NCBI GenBank assembly: GCA_007135385.1
Contig: SLIY01000155.1
Span: 1 to 5,916 of the forward strand
DNA from: Leptolyngbyaceae cyanobacterium CSSed165cm_216
Lineage (GTDB): Bacteria > Cyanobacteriota > Cyanobacteriia > Phormidesmidales > Phormidesmidaceae
DNA: 5,916 nt
Direction of reading: 5' to 3'
Shown: positions 1 to 5,739 of the stretch, one piece after another
How the letters are laid out: each line of letters begins with the position of its first letter
Position numbering within the stretch: the stretch's first letter is position 1
Program-made: the position numbers and the translations under genes
Notes under the pieces: generated by a model
What the model saw: only the letters and a program-made list of their open reading frames with translations
Told to the model about the DNA's origin: nothing
Database searches by the model: none

Positions 1-347
1 CAGAGCTTGGGATAAATGCAGGACGACCCCAGGAATAATAGTTTGGTAACCCCATGGCGATAGGCACTGTGGATAATGTTGGCCTCGATCATCAAATTAT
101 CGTAGAGAAACTCGGCCCGATAGGTGTTATTGGCTTGAATGCCACCCACTTTGGCTGCTGCCAAGAAAACATAGTCAGGCTTTTCTTGGGCAAAGAACTC
201 ATCGACAGCCGCCTGGTTGCGCAGGTCCAGGTCCTGGCTAGAGGGAAGCACTAAATTTCCATAACCCTGGCGGCTTAACGCTCTGACCAAAGCACTGCCC
301 ACCAGACCACGGGAACCGGCCACATAGATTTTCGATTGAGTATCCAT
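1..347 (-). CDS. fcl: GDP-L-fucose synthase, N-terminal part (cut by left edge)
   Basis: The enzyme is cytosolic and converts GDP-4-keto-6-deoxy-D-mannose to GDP-L-fucose with NADPH by epimerisation and reduction; the product feeds surface polysaccharide synthesis. I translated the minus strand by hand and found 115 uninterrupted residues running off the left edge. It opens with a Rossmann nucleotide-binding motif, KIYVAGSRGLVGSALVR (residues 6-22). Next come LAAAKVGGIQANN (62-74), the helix containing YDNLMIEANII (82-92), and LGSSCIYPK (106-114). S108 and C110 match the catalytic Ser and Cys of E. coli Fcl (Ser107, Cys109); the catalytic Tyr and Lys lie beyond the window. Two in-frame ATGs exist, at 347 and 353. 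I chose 347 because MDTQSKIYVAG is a typical family start, but neither has a clear Shine-Dalgarno sequence. It is divergent from the oxoprolinase gene. The short SDR fold and these motifs leave little doubt about the family. Confidence 0.93.
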   Translation of the reverse strand, partial: MDTQSKIYVAGSRGLVGSALVRALSRQGYGNLVLPSSQDLDLRNQAAVDEFFAQEKPDYVFLAAAKVGGIQANNTYRAEFLYDNLMIEANIIHSAYRHGVTKLLFLGSSCIYPKL

Positions 348-600
348 AGACATTAGAATAAGCGGCAATTTAAGGACGGTTAGCGAAAACTAGCAGGCTG
401 TCGGGTCATGCCCCTAGGCGGGTCTGGACCATTGGCTGAGTGACCTATGATCTACCCAGCCATGACATAAAAATTACCCTGAGTGTGGCATGCTGACCAC
501 CATCGCGACAATAAAGCTGCCACCGGGTTTAGGTGTAGTTCACAATAGGGCTAAAGGGTAAACCCCCTGTAAAATTCTGTAAAATTTACCGGACCTGCCT
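348..600. other. Divergent intergenic region between fcl and the oxoprolinase gene
   Basis: About 250 bp separate two divergent starts. No open frame of note is present. Short symmetric elements cluster on the fcl side: CGGGTC occurs twice (402-407 and 419-424), and GGTC-TG-GACC forms a small inverted repeat at 421-430. Nearer the oxoprolinase start are the tandem decamers described separately. I see no convincing -35/-10 pair for fcl. TTCACA at 539-544 resembles a -35 box, but the nearest good -10-like hexamer is 25 bp away, which is too far. Confidence 0.6.
557..590 (+). promoter_or_regulatory. Tandem decamer inside an inverted repeat, possible promoter or operator of the oxoprolinase gene
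   Basis: CTGTAAAATT is repeated exactly twice head to tail (567-576 and 577-586). Each copy contains TAAAAT (570-575 and 580-585), a five-of-six match to the -10 consensus TATAAT. The pair is bracketed by GGTAAA (557-562) and TTTACC (585-590), an inverted repeat with a 22-bp interior. Transcription from the first -10 would leave a leader of roughly 19 nt. No matching -35 is seen at normal spacing, so an activator-dependent promoter or an operator is inferred only from symmetry and position. Confidence 0.3.
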
Positions 601-3600
601 ATGTCTCCGTCTGACTCGACCGCCCAGCGTTGGCAATTTTGGATTGATCGGGGCGGCACGTTTACAGATATCGTAGCCCGTCGTCCTGATGGCCAGTTGG
701 TGGTTCACAAGCTGCTGTCTGACAATCCGGAACGCTATGCAGATGCCCCGATTCAGGGCATGCGTGACCTGATGGGGTTGGCAGCCGATGAGTCGATCCC
801 GGCGGCGGCCATCGAGGCGGTGAAGATGGGCACCACGGTAGCCACCAATGCGCTGCTAGAACGCAAGGGCGATCGCACCCTGCTGTTGATGACTCAAGGG
901 TTGGGGGATGCTCTGCGGATTGGCTACCAAAACCGTCCGGACATTTTTGCCCGCCACATTCAGCTACCGGAGATGCTCTACGAGCAGGTCTTGGAGGTGA
1001 AGGAACGGATCAGCGCCCAGGGCGACGTTTTGATCCCCCTAGATAGCGATGAAGAAGCGCGTCTGATTCAGCAACTACAGCAGGCCTACGACTCCGGCAT
1101 CCGAGCCTGTGCCATTGTCTTGATGCATGGCTATCGCTACCCCGACCACGAGCAGCGCCTAGGCGCATTAGCCCGTCAAGTGGGCTTTACCCAGGTCTCC
1201 ATCTCTCACCAAGTGAGCCCGCTGATCAAACTGATTAGCCGGGGCGACACCACGGTGGTCGATGCCTACCTGTCGCCGATTTTGCGGCGTTATGTGGATC
1301 GAGTGGCGGGGCAGTTAAGGGCAAGGGAAATAGATAAGGAAAACCCTTCTCTATCTCCCCCACCTCCCCGTCTGATGTTCATGCAGTCCAACGGCGGCCT
1401 CACCGACGCCGCTTTGTTTCAGGGGAAAGACAGCATCCTCTCGGGACCGGCCGGGGGCGTGGTAGGAGCGGTACAAACCAGCCGCCAAGCGGGATACGAT
1501 CGCATCATTGGCTTTGATATGGGCGGGACCTCCACCGATGTCTCCCACTACCGGGGGGAATACGAGCGCACTTTTGAAACCGAGGTGGCCGGGGTGCGGC
1601 TGCGGGCACCAATGATGGCCATCCACACTGTGGCGGCGGGGGGAGGCTCCATCGTCAGCTTTGACGGCAGCCGCTATCGGGTGGGGCCAGAGTCGGCGGG
1701 GGCCTATCCGGGACCTGCTGGTTATCGCCATGGGGGGCCTCTGGCGGTGACCGACTGCAATGTGATGGTGGGGAAGCTGCAGCCTGAGTTTTTCCCCCCT
1801 GTGTTTGGTCCAGAGGGGAATTTGCCCCTAGACGCAGCGGTGGTGCAGGCCAAATTTGACGCTCTGGCCCAGGATATTTATGCCGCCACTGGGGATACTC
1901 GCCGCCCTGAACAAGTGGCTGCTGGGTTTCTGGCCATTGCGGTAGAAAAAATGGCCAACGCCATTAAAAAAATTTCGGTGCAACGAGGCTATGACATTGC
2001 CGACTATGTGCTCTGCAGCTTTGGCGGTGCGGGGGGACAGCATGCCTGCTTGATTGCCGATGCCCTAGGCATGACCGAAGTCTTTTTGCATCCCTATGCC
2101 GGTGTGCTGTCCGCCTATGGCATGGGACTGGCGGATGTGCGATCGCTGAATGAGCAATCGGTGGAGCGGCCCCTGGATGACGATAGCCTGCCCCAGATCC
2201 AACAGATCCTCGATGCCCTCACCGAAAAAGGTCAGAATCACCTATGCCAGCAGGGGTTTGCCCTACCCTCCTCACCGGCCACAACAAGTCCCTCCCATCA
2301 ACCGCCCGATCGCCCAGACTCGCCCCAGGGGGTACAGGTGCAGTCTAGGCTATTGCTGAAGTACGAAGGCAGCGACTCTACGCTGGCGGTAGAGTTTGGC
2401 TCTGTGCAGGCGATGCGATCGCAGTTCACCACCCTACACATTCAGCGCTATGGCTTTGCCCAAGATACCAAGCGGCTGATCGTGGATACTGCCGCTGTGG
2501 AAGTGATTGGCCGCACCCATAGTCCTGACGAAGCCGATCTACCAGCCAGGCGCACCACGCCCCTGGTCCCGAAAACCACTGTCTCCATGTATACCGCTGA
2601 GGACTGGCACGACACCCCCGTCTACCACCGCGACGACCTTTACCCAGGGGATCAGATCCCAGGCCCCGCCTTGATCATTGAGCCGACGGGCACCAATGTG
2701 GTGGAACCTGGGTGGGCCGCGACGTTAACGGCTAAGGGGCATTTGATTTTAAAGGCAGAAGGAAAAAGGCAGACGGCAGACGGCGAAAGGCAGACGGCAA
2801 CGCCTAAGCACCTCACCCAGCCATCCACCCACCCACCCATCCACTCTCCCACTCCCCCACTCCCCCCTGCGGCTCCGTTACTCCTGCGGAGTCGCTTCGC
2901 GAACAGGGCAGGCCACTCCCCCACTCCCCCGGATCCCGTCCTGCTAGAAATCTTCAACAACCTCTTCCGGGCAGTGGCCGAAGAAATGGGCATCACCCTA
3001 CAAAACACCAGCTACTCGGTCAACATCAAAGAGCGGCTTGATTTTTCCTGCGCCCTGTTTGACCACCAGGGGCAACTGGTGGCTAATGCTCCTCATATTC
3101 CAGTGCATTTAGGTTCCATGGGAGAAAGTGTGCAGAGCCTGATTCGGGCCAAAGGTCAACGCCTCAAGCCGGGGGATGTCTACCTGCAAAATAATCCCTA
3201 CAACGGCGGCACCCATCTCCCAGACATTACGGTGATCACCCCGGTGTTCTTGACGCAGGAGGCGGCGGCGGGGATCACCGCGTCCCCCCCCAACCTGGCC
3301 CAGCCCCACTTCTACGTCGCCTCCCGTGGTCACCATGCCGATATCGGTGGCATTACCCCTGGCTCGATGCCGCCCACCAGCACCACCATTGCCGAAGAAG
3401 GGGTGCTGCTGGACAATGTGCAACTGGTGGATCAGGGGCGATTTTTAGACAGGGAACTATTGGATAGGCTGACGGCTGCCCCCTACCCGGTGCGGAATCC
3501 CAGCCAAAACATCGCCGACTTGCAGGCCCAAATCGCGGCCAACGAAAAGGGCGTCCAGGAGCTACACAAACTGGTCAGCCACTATGGTCTGGAGCAGGTA

Positions 3601-4497
3601 CAAACCTACATGCAGCATGTGCAGGACAACGCCGAAGCCTGTGTGCGGCGGGTGATTGATCGGTTACAGAATGGGCAGTTCACCTACCCGATGGACGATG
3701 GTAGCCAAATTACGGTGCAGGTCACGGTTGATCGACAGCGGCGCAGTGCCCACATCGACTTTACCGGCACATCGCCCCAACGCCCGAATAACTTTAATGC
3801 GCCTGCAGCAGTGGGCAAAGCGGCGGTGCTGTATGTGTTTAGAACCCTCGTGGACGATGACATTCCCCTGAATGCCGGTTGCCTCAAGCCGCTGCAGATC
3901 ACCCTGCCCACTGGGTCAATGCTAAACCCCGAAGACCCAGCTGCGGTAGTCGCTGGCAATGTGGAAACCTCCCAGGTGATTACCGACGCCCTCTATGGCG
4001 CCCTAGGGGTAATGGCTGGGTCCCAGGGCACCATGAACAATGTCACTTTTGGCAATGAACGCCACCAGTATTACGAAACCATTTGTGGGGGATCGGGGGC
4101 TGGGCCAGACTTTCCCGGCACCGATGCGGTCCATACCCACATGACCAACTCGCGACTAACGGATCCAGAAGTGCTGGAGTGGCGCTTTCCGGTGCTGTTA
4201 AAACAGTTTTCCATTCGCCAGGGCAGTGGGGGGGCCGGGCAATACCCGGGGGGCAACGGGATTGTGCGCATCCTAGAGTTCCAGGAACCAATGACAGCGG
4301 CGATTTTGTCTAATCACCGGCGGGTGCCTCCCTTTGGCCTCAAGGGGGGGCACCCGGGCCAGGTCGGTGAGAATACGATTTTGCGCGCTAATGGACAGAT
4401 CGAAACCTTGCCAGGACAGGCGACGGTGGCTGTCTCAAGCGGCGATCGCATGTGTATTGCCACCCCTGGCGGCGGCGGCTTTGGGGCACCTAACTAA
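601..4497 (+). CDS. Fused HyuA-HyuB 5-oxoprolinase (ATP-hydrolysing)
   Basis: This 1298-residue cytosolic enzyme probably catalyses 5-oxo-L-proline + ATP + 2 H2O to L-glutamate + ADP + Pi (EC 3.5.2.9). The HyuA half carries FWIDRGGTFTD (13-23, with the Arg typical of oxoprolinases), GTTVATNALLERKGD (77-90), QVSPLIKLISRGDTT (204-218), the actin-like ATPase motif MGGTSTDVS (307-315) and AAGGGSI (345-351). HyuA ends near 718. A repeat-derived linker covers 719-777, and HyuB begins at PDPVLLEIFNNL (777-788). HyuB shows ERLDFSCALFD (811-821), NNPYNGGTHLPDI (864-876), SRGHHADIGG (908-917), ICGGSGAGP (1161-1169), HMTNSRLTDPEVLEWRFP (1180-1197), GGNGIVR (1217-1223) and a C-terminal PGGGGFG. The family is usually about 1200-1290 residues; insertions near 241-257, 555-577 and 884-901 add length. 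The ATG at 601 is favoured because TAA lies seven codons upstream in frame; GGA at 591-593 is only a weak ribosome site. A hydantoinase or another HyuAB-type lactamase cannot be excluded by sequence alone. Confidence 0.93.
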   Translation: MSPSDSTAQRWQFWIDRGGTFTDIVARRPDGQLVVHKLLSDNPERYADAPIQGMRDLMGLAADESIPAAAIEAVKMGTTVATNALLERKGDRTLLLMTQGLGDALRIGYQNRPDIFARHIQLPEMLYEQVLEVKERISAQGDVLIPLDSDEEARLIQQLQQAYDSGIRACAIVLMHGYRYPDHEQRLGALARQVGFTQVSISHQVSPLIKLISRGDTTVVDAYLSPILRRYVDRVAGQLRAREIDKENPSLSPPPPRLMFMQSNGGLTDAALFQGKDSILSGPAGGVVGAVQTSRQAGYDRIIGFDMGGTSTDVSHYRGEYERTFETEVAGVRLRAPMMAIHTVAAGGGSIVSFDGSRYRVGPESAGAYPGPAGYRHGGPLAVTDCNVMVGKLQPEFFPPVFGPEGNLPLDAAVVQAKFDALAQDIYAATGDTRRPEQVAAGFLAIAVEKMANAIKKISVQRGYDIADYVLCSFGGAGGQHACLIADALGMTEVFLHPYAGVLSAYGMGLADVRSLNEQSVERPLDDDSLPQIQQILDALTEKGQNHLCQQGFALPSSPATTSPSHQPPDRPDSPQGVQVQSRLLLKYEGSDSTLAVEFGSVQAMRSQFTTLHIQRYGFAQDTKRLIVDTAAVEVIGRTHSPDEADLPARRTTPLVPKTTVSMYTAEDWHDTPVYHRDDLYPGDQIPGPALIIEPTGTNVVEPGWAATLTAKGHLILKAEGKRQTADGERQTATPKHLTQPSTHPPIHSPTPPLPPAAPLLLRSRFANRAGHSPTPPDPVLLEIFNNLFRAVAEEMGITLQNTSYSVNIKERLDFSCALFDHQGQLVANAPHIPVHLGSMGESVQSLIRAKGQRLKPGDVYLQNNPYNGGTHLPDITVITPVFLTQEAAAGITASPPNLAQPHFYVASRGHHADIGGITPGSMPPTSTTIAEEGVLLDNVQLVDQGRFLDRELLDRLTAAPYPVRNPSQNIADLQAQIAANEKGVQELHKLVSHYGLEQVQTYMQHVQDNAEACVRRVIDRLQNGQFTYPMDDGSQITVQVTVDRQRRSAHIDFTGTSPQRPNNFNAPAAVGKAAVLYVFRTLVDDDIPLNAGCLKPLQITLPTGSMLNPEDPAAVVAGNVETSQVITDALYGALGVMAGSQGTMNNVTFGNERHQYYETICGGSGAGPDFPGTDAVHTHMTNSRLTDPEVLEWRFPVLLKQFSIRQGSGGAGQYPGGNGIVRILEFQEPMTAAILSNHRRVPPFGLKGGHPGQVGENTILRANGQIETLPGQATVAVSSGDRMCIATPGGGGFGAPN
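1316..1370. repeat. Low-complexity insertion within the HyuA half
   Basis: A purine-rich run (1319-1343) is followed by a pyrimidine-rich run (CCCTTCTCTATCTCCCCCAC, 1344-1363). It encodes AREIDKENPSLSPPPPR (241-257), wedged between YVDRVAGQLR and the conserved FMQSNGGL. Other HyuA proteins usually cross this point with a short charged loop and no Ser/Pro run. The composition matches cyanobacterial intergenic repeat tracts and the linker repeat further downstream in the gene. The edges are approximate. Confidence 0.45.
2254..2335. repeat. Pro/Ser-rich insertion before the HyuA C-terminal subdomain
   Basis: Residues 555-577 read LPSSPATTSPSHQPPDRPDS and onward to PQG, separating an alpha-helical stretch (ILDALTEKGQNHLCQQGF) from the beta strand RLLLKYEG. 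The tract has a near-HIP1 sequence (CCGATCGC). It is probably a disordered surface loop. Repeat origin is less clear than for the linker, because no exact internal repetition is visible. Confidence 0.4.
2752..2931. repeat. Composite repeat tract forming the HyuA-HyuB linker
   Basis: About 180 bp of low-complexity DNA is translated in frame as residues 719-777. In order it contains a purine-rich tandem in which AAAGGCAGACGGCA is repeated exactly at 2765-2778 and 2786-2799 (21-bp period, giving KRQTADG and ERQTATP). Next is a CCCA/CCAT microsatellite (2821-2844), then two exact copies of an 18-bp pyrimidine unit around a hairpin element. Purine GGCAGA-type and CCACTCCCC-type runs are familiar intergenic repeats in cyanobacteria. 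Conserved enzyme sequence resumes cleanly on both sides, so the tract serves as a disordered linker. Confidence 0.75.
2849..2930. mobile_element. Candidate very small dispersed element between 18-bp direct repeats
   Basis: CCACTCCCCCACTCCCCC occurs exactly at 2849-2866 and again at 2913-2930. Between them lie 46 nt (2867-2912). Within this, 2869-2877 pairs with 2887-2895 as a 9-bp stem with one G-U pair and a 9-nt loop. It also has the 8-bp palindrome TTCGCGAA (2896-2903) and outer arms CCTGC (2866-2870) and GCAGG (2908-2912). The layout resembles the small dispersed repeats reported in Nostoc and relatives, which often sit inside tandem repeats. Mobility is inferred; unequal duplication of the pyrimidine unit is an alternative. 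It encodes roughly AAPLLLRSRFANRAG. Confidence 0.5.
3250..3303. repeat. Ala/Pro-rich insertion within the HyuB half
   Basis: Residues 884-901 (LTQEAAAGITASPPNLAQ) interrupt the usual short turn between ITVITPVF and HFYVASRGHH. The DNA is low in complexity, with GGCGGCGGCGGGG (3261-3273) and a run of eight C (3284-3291). The C8 run is a possible slippage or sequencing-error site, although the frame is intact here. Confidence 0.4.
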
Positions 4498-5077
4498 CGG
4501 GGCTCATACTCAGCGCTGTGGTGATGGTCCAAGCGTCGAGCAACAATAGCAGGAGGGTAAATAGCAGCAAAATGCCATACATCCAGGGCTGGGCTAAGGG
4601 TTTGACATCCTGGGTATCGATGCCAGTGTAGGTGTTTACCAATCCCACCAGACGAGCAAACCCGGCCACCCGCATGGGCAACAGGTAAGCTTGCTGGTCA
4701 GCCCCCACAAAGTAGTAAACCAGGCCGCCCTGGCCTGTCGATCGCGGTTTCAGGGCGATGACGTCAGCCCAATTCAGTTGCCAGCCACCGCGAAACAACC
4801 AGCGAATCCAGCGGGGATAAACCACCTGAATACCCTGGGGATCCACCTCTACCCGTTGAGCCAAGGCGGCGTAAAGACCGATGCCACCAATAATAATTCC
4901 AAGGGTTAGGACTGTTGGAGACACTGGGGCCTGGGTAGCCCTGGCTGAAAACGGCAAGGGACCCATCAGGGCCATGTAAAGCAGTAGTAGGGTAATGCGA
5001 ATCAGGGGCGCAGTCGGAAAAACCTGGCGATCGCCCTGACCATTTGCCATCCCCTGATCTAGAGAAGATTTCACCAT
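4490..5077 (-). CDS. Conserved cyanobacterial-type membrane protein, possible PH-like domain
   Basis: I recognise no characterised function. The 195-residue protein has two N-terminal membrane segments (about 24-43 and 54-73), a soluble region (74-164), and a third segment (165-187, rich in Leu). Arg and Lys concentrate in 74-164, so this region should face the cytosol. It reads as short strands around VEVDPQGIQVVYP and WQLNWADVIALKPRSTGQGG, followed by YLLPMRVAGFARLVGLVN. That pattern suggests a PH-like fold, loosely recalling Ycf4 architecture, but Ycf4 lacks a third helix and I do not claim homology. The ATG at 5077 is supported by AAAAGG (5084-5089) six bases upstream; the later Met10 is less likely. 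The gene follows the DUF4079-like gene by 21 bp on the same strand. Its TAG stop lies inside the 3' end of the convergent oxoprolinase gene, an 8-bp overlap. Confidence 0.85.
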   Translation of the reverse strand: MVKSSLDQGMANGQGDRQVFPTAPLIRITLLLLYMALMGPLPFSARATQAPVSPTVLTLGIIIGGIGLYAALAQRVEVDPQGIQVVYPRWIRWLFRGGWQLNWADVIALKPRSTGQGGLVYYFVGADQQAYLLPMRVAGFARLVGLVNTYTGIDTQDVKPLAQPWMYGILLLFTLLLLLLDAWTITTALSMSPVS

Positions 5078-5083
5078 AAAACG

Positions 5084-5089
5084 CCTTTT
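5084..5089 (-). promoter_or_regulatory. Ribosome binding site of the 195-residue membrane protein
   Basis: On the minus strand AAAAGG precedes CGTTTT and then ATG, a 6-nt spacing. It is the only clear Shine-Dalgarno-like site found before any start in this window, and it fixes the start at 5077. It lies in the 21-bp gap after the preceding gene's stop, as expected for translation from a shared transcript. Confidence 0.5.
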
Positions 5090-5098
5090 CAGGACAAG

Positions 5099-5536
5099 CT
5101 AGGGCAAATACTTTTGCACCACCACCCAACCGGAGAGACCAGCCGCGACCAGAGCCAACCCCAACCCACCATTCAACCCGACGTGCAGCTTACGGGCCCA
5201 GGGCCGCTCTTGGCTAATGCGACTCGCACTCCAGGCAGAAGCTAACACCAGGATGACTACCATCAAACCAAAAGGCAAATGCAGGGAATGTCCTAAGCGG
5301 CCATATTCCCCCAGGGTGCCAACAACGCCAATGGACAGCAGCAACAACACCAGCACCACTAGCCCACAACCTACCAAAATGTGCAACGGCCGCAGCCATG
5401 AAGACCGACCGATGCCTTTTCGCCGGGTAAAAGCTAGGGTACCGCCGGTAACCAGTAAAGCACCGTAGCTCGTTAAGGTCAGGCCCATAGACCAGGCCGC
5501 AATCCGCCACAGCCATAAAAAAGAGGGTAAGTCCAC
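5099..5536 (-). CDS. DUF4079-like four-helix membrane protein
   Basis: The protein has about 145 residues from a GTG start at 5536, or 149 from a TTG at 5548. No ATG fits unless the first helix is cut. I prefer GTG because it yields MDLPSFLWLWRIAAWSMG, a natural start for this type of protein, but neither start has a Shine-Dalgarno site. Using GTG numbering, four membrane helices lie at about 11-36, 50-74, 84-103 and 117-141. Loops RRKGIGRSSWLR and SRISQERPWARK are basic and should be cytosolic, placing both termini outside. His52 and His118 fall at the cytosolic ends of helices 2 and 4; His83 and His86 lie at the outer end of helix 3. The whole resembles DUF4079 proteins of cyanobacteria and plastids, whose role is unknown. 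It is the first gene of a probable two-gene operon. Family assignment is from memory of the pattern, not a search. Confidence 0.8.
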   Translation of the reverse strand: MDLPSFLWLWRIAAWSMGLTLTSYGALLVTGGTLAFTRRKGIGRSSWLRPLHILVGCGLVVLVLLLLSIGVVGTLGEYGRLGHSLHLPFGLMVVILVLASAWSASRISQERPWARKLHVGLNGGLGLALVAAGLSGWVVVQKYLP

Positions 5537-5685
5537 AGTTAGCGTCAATATCTATCTACTGAATCAGATGAATCAGAGCATTTCCATAACTAGACTATCT
5601 AAAGCCAGAGTAAAACCAACGCTGTTAGCGGTACTCAACTCTGTCATCTCGGCTGTTGCCATAGTCCTGATCAGCAAAAACATGA

Positions 5686-5704
5686 CAACCCTTACTAAGG
5701 GTTG
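5686..5704 (-). terminator. Perfect palindrome, possible terminator for a minus-strand transcript from the right, or an operator
   Basis: CAACCCTTA-C-TAAGGGTTG is a perfect 9-bp inverted repeat around one central base. As RNA it gives an 8-bp stem with a 3-nt loop. On the minus strand it is followed after five bases by TTTTT (5676-5680), a modest U-tract; on the plus strand there is none. It could therefore end a transcript entering from beyond the right edge. The near-zero spacer equally fits a dimeric repressor site upstream of the membrane operon. The arm AACCCTTA recurs at 5779-5786. Confidence 0.35.
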
Positions 5705-5711
5705 CAGATTT

Positions 5712-5739
5712 CAGGCGCCAGGTCTCAGATGCCAGGAAC
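5712..5739. repeat. Degenerate 14-bp tandem repeat
   Basis: CAGGCGCCAGGTCT and CAGATGCCAGGAAC sit head to tail and share CAG..GCCAGG. A weaker third unit may follow (AGTTGGCAGACTGA, 5740-5753). Such CAGG/GCCAGG strings are frequent filler between cyanobacterial genes. No function is visible. Confidence 0.4.

Noticed and set aside
54..254. Plus-strand open frame of 66 codons
   Set aside because: It is antisense to the clear GDP-L-fucose synthase frame and has no recognisable motif.
2821..2930. CRISPR-like array in the linker
   Set aside because: The repeats are low-complexity with no regular unique spacers, and they are translated in frame.
1351..4291. Several minus-strand open frames (for example 1351-1731, 2652-3008, 3109-3423)
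   Set aside because: All are shadows of the GC-rich oxoprolinase gene, whose conserved motifs fix the plus-strand frame; their products are Gly/Arg/Pro-rich without family features.
4334..4549. Plus-strand open frame across the 3' end of the oxoprolinase
   Set aside because: It is out of frame with the conserved HyuB C-terminus and overlaps the membrane protein gene antisense.
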